DNA of 6,102 nt from positions 1 through 6,102 of the forward strand of contig PCTP01000162.1 of assembly GCA_002770795.1 (NCBI GenBank), in the 5' to 3' direction. Of the stretch, positions 5,703 to 6,102 are shown one piece after another. The notes under the pieces were generated by a model, which saw only the letters and a list, made by a program, of their open reading frames with translations, did no database searches and had not been told where the DNA came from. Numbering within the stretch: the first letter of the stretch is position 1; each line of letters begins with the position of its first letter. This DNA is from Gammaproteobacteria bacterium CG22_combo_CG10-13_8_21_14_all_40_8 (lineage in GTDB: Bacteria; Pseudomonadota; Gammaproteobacteria; Enterobacterales; GCA-002770795). The position numbers and the translations under genes were made by a program.

Positions 5703-6102
5703 TTATTGAGGAAATGTTTGGGCGATTTTCAAAATAGCATCGCTGGTTAAGCCTGCTCTTTTAAGCAGTTCTTTGGGATCTCCATGTGTTATAAATTCGT
5801 CAGGCAGGCCGATGTTTCTGACTTGTATATTGATACCCTTATTGAGTACATATTCATTCACCGCACTGCCAGCACCGCCCATCACGGCATTTTCCTCTAC
5901 AGTGATAAAAAAGCGATGATGTTGAGCAAGTTGATCAATTTTAGTGCTGTCTAATGGTTTGACAAAGCGCATATCTACTAATGTGGCATTCAGAGATTCC
6001 GCAGCAGCTTGTGCAATATTTAATACGCCACCAAAAGAGAAAATAGTAATATTTTGACCTTCCCGAATAGTTTTAGACTCTCCGATATTGATGGCTTGCA
6101 TA
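5703..6102 (-). CDS. dxs: 1-deoxy-D-xylulose-5-phosphate synthase, C-terminal part (5' end cut by window edge)
   Basis: Dxs is the thiamine diphosphate-dependent enzyme that condenses pyruvate and glyceraldehyde 3-phosphate. This is the first step of the MEP pathway to isoprenoids, and its product also feeds thiamine and pyridoxal synthesis. Only the last 132 or so residues are present, corresponding to the transketolase C-terminal domain of a protein usually about 620 long. Recognisable Dxs stretches, counted from the Met codon at 6099-6101, are VDMRFVKPLD (42-51), VEENAVMGGAGSAVNE (68-83) and NIGLPDEFITHG (96-107). The frame continues to the window edge, so that Met is internal and not the start. 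The catalytic and cofactor-binding N-terminal domains lie outside. The stop TAA is at 5703-5705. A 319-base gap separates it from acnA, so the two are probably transcribed separately. Confidence 0.95.
   Translation of the reverse strand, partial: MQAINIGESKTIREGQNITIFSFGGVLNIAQAAAESLNATLVDMRFVKPLDSTKIDQLAQHHRFFITVEENAVMGGAGSAVNEYVLNKGINIQVRNIGLPDEFITHGDPKELLKRAGLTSDAILKIAQTFPQ

Overview
The window reads as ordinary chromosomal core-metabolism DNA from a gammaproteobacterium. The AcnA-type aconitase is the same length as E. coli AcnA, with the Fe-S cysteines one position away, and PstS and Dxs also align with their E. coli counterparts from memory. Base composition is moderately AT-rich. I cannot name the genus from the sequence. 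No mobile element, CRISPR array, rRNA or tRNA was seen.

All four recognisable genes lie on the minus strand, so transcription runs from high to low coordinates. In that order they are: the 3' end of dxs (isoprenoid precursor synthesis, 5703-6102, running off the window edge); a 319-base gap rich in small dyads; acnA (aconitase, 2708-5383); a 59-base spacer; fumC (class II fumarase, 1284-2648); a 413-base gap; and the 5' part of pstS (periplasmic phosphate-binding protein, 1-870, running off the other edge).

acnA and fumC probably form a two-gene operon: the spacer is short, has no convincing terminator, and each gene has a good Shine-Dalgarno sequence. Together they supply two TCA-cycle steps. 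In E. coli the same two isozymes are the oxidant-stable, stress-induced versions, so the pairing may be a stress-tolerant TCA module; this is inference.

pstS is controlled separately. About 170-205 bases upstream of its start codon lies a textbook PhoB-dependent promoter: two identical 7-base direct repeats 11 bases apart, then exactly 10 bases, then a TATACT -10 element. This predicts induction by phosphate starvation and a leader of about 165 nt.

The most promising less-explained DNA is the dxs-acnA gap. It holds a perfect 18-base interrupted palindrome, a weak hairpin followed by a T run, a nested near-symmetric TTTTGC/GCAAAA array, and a two-tier stem-loop just upstream of the acnA ribosome binding site. 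No clearly novel system was found; these are candidate regulatory elements only.
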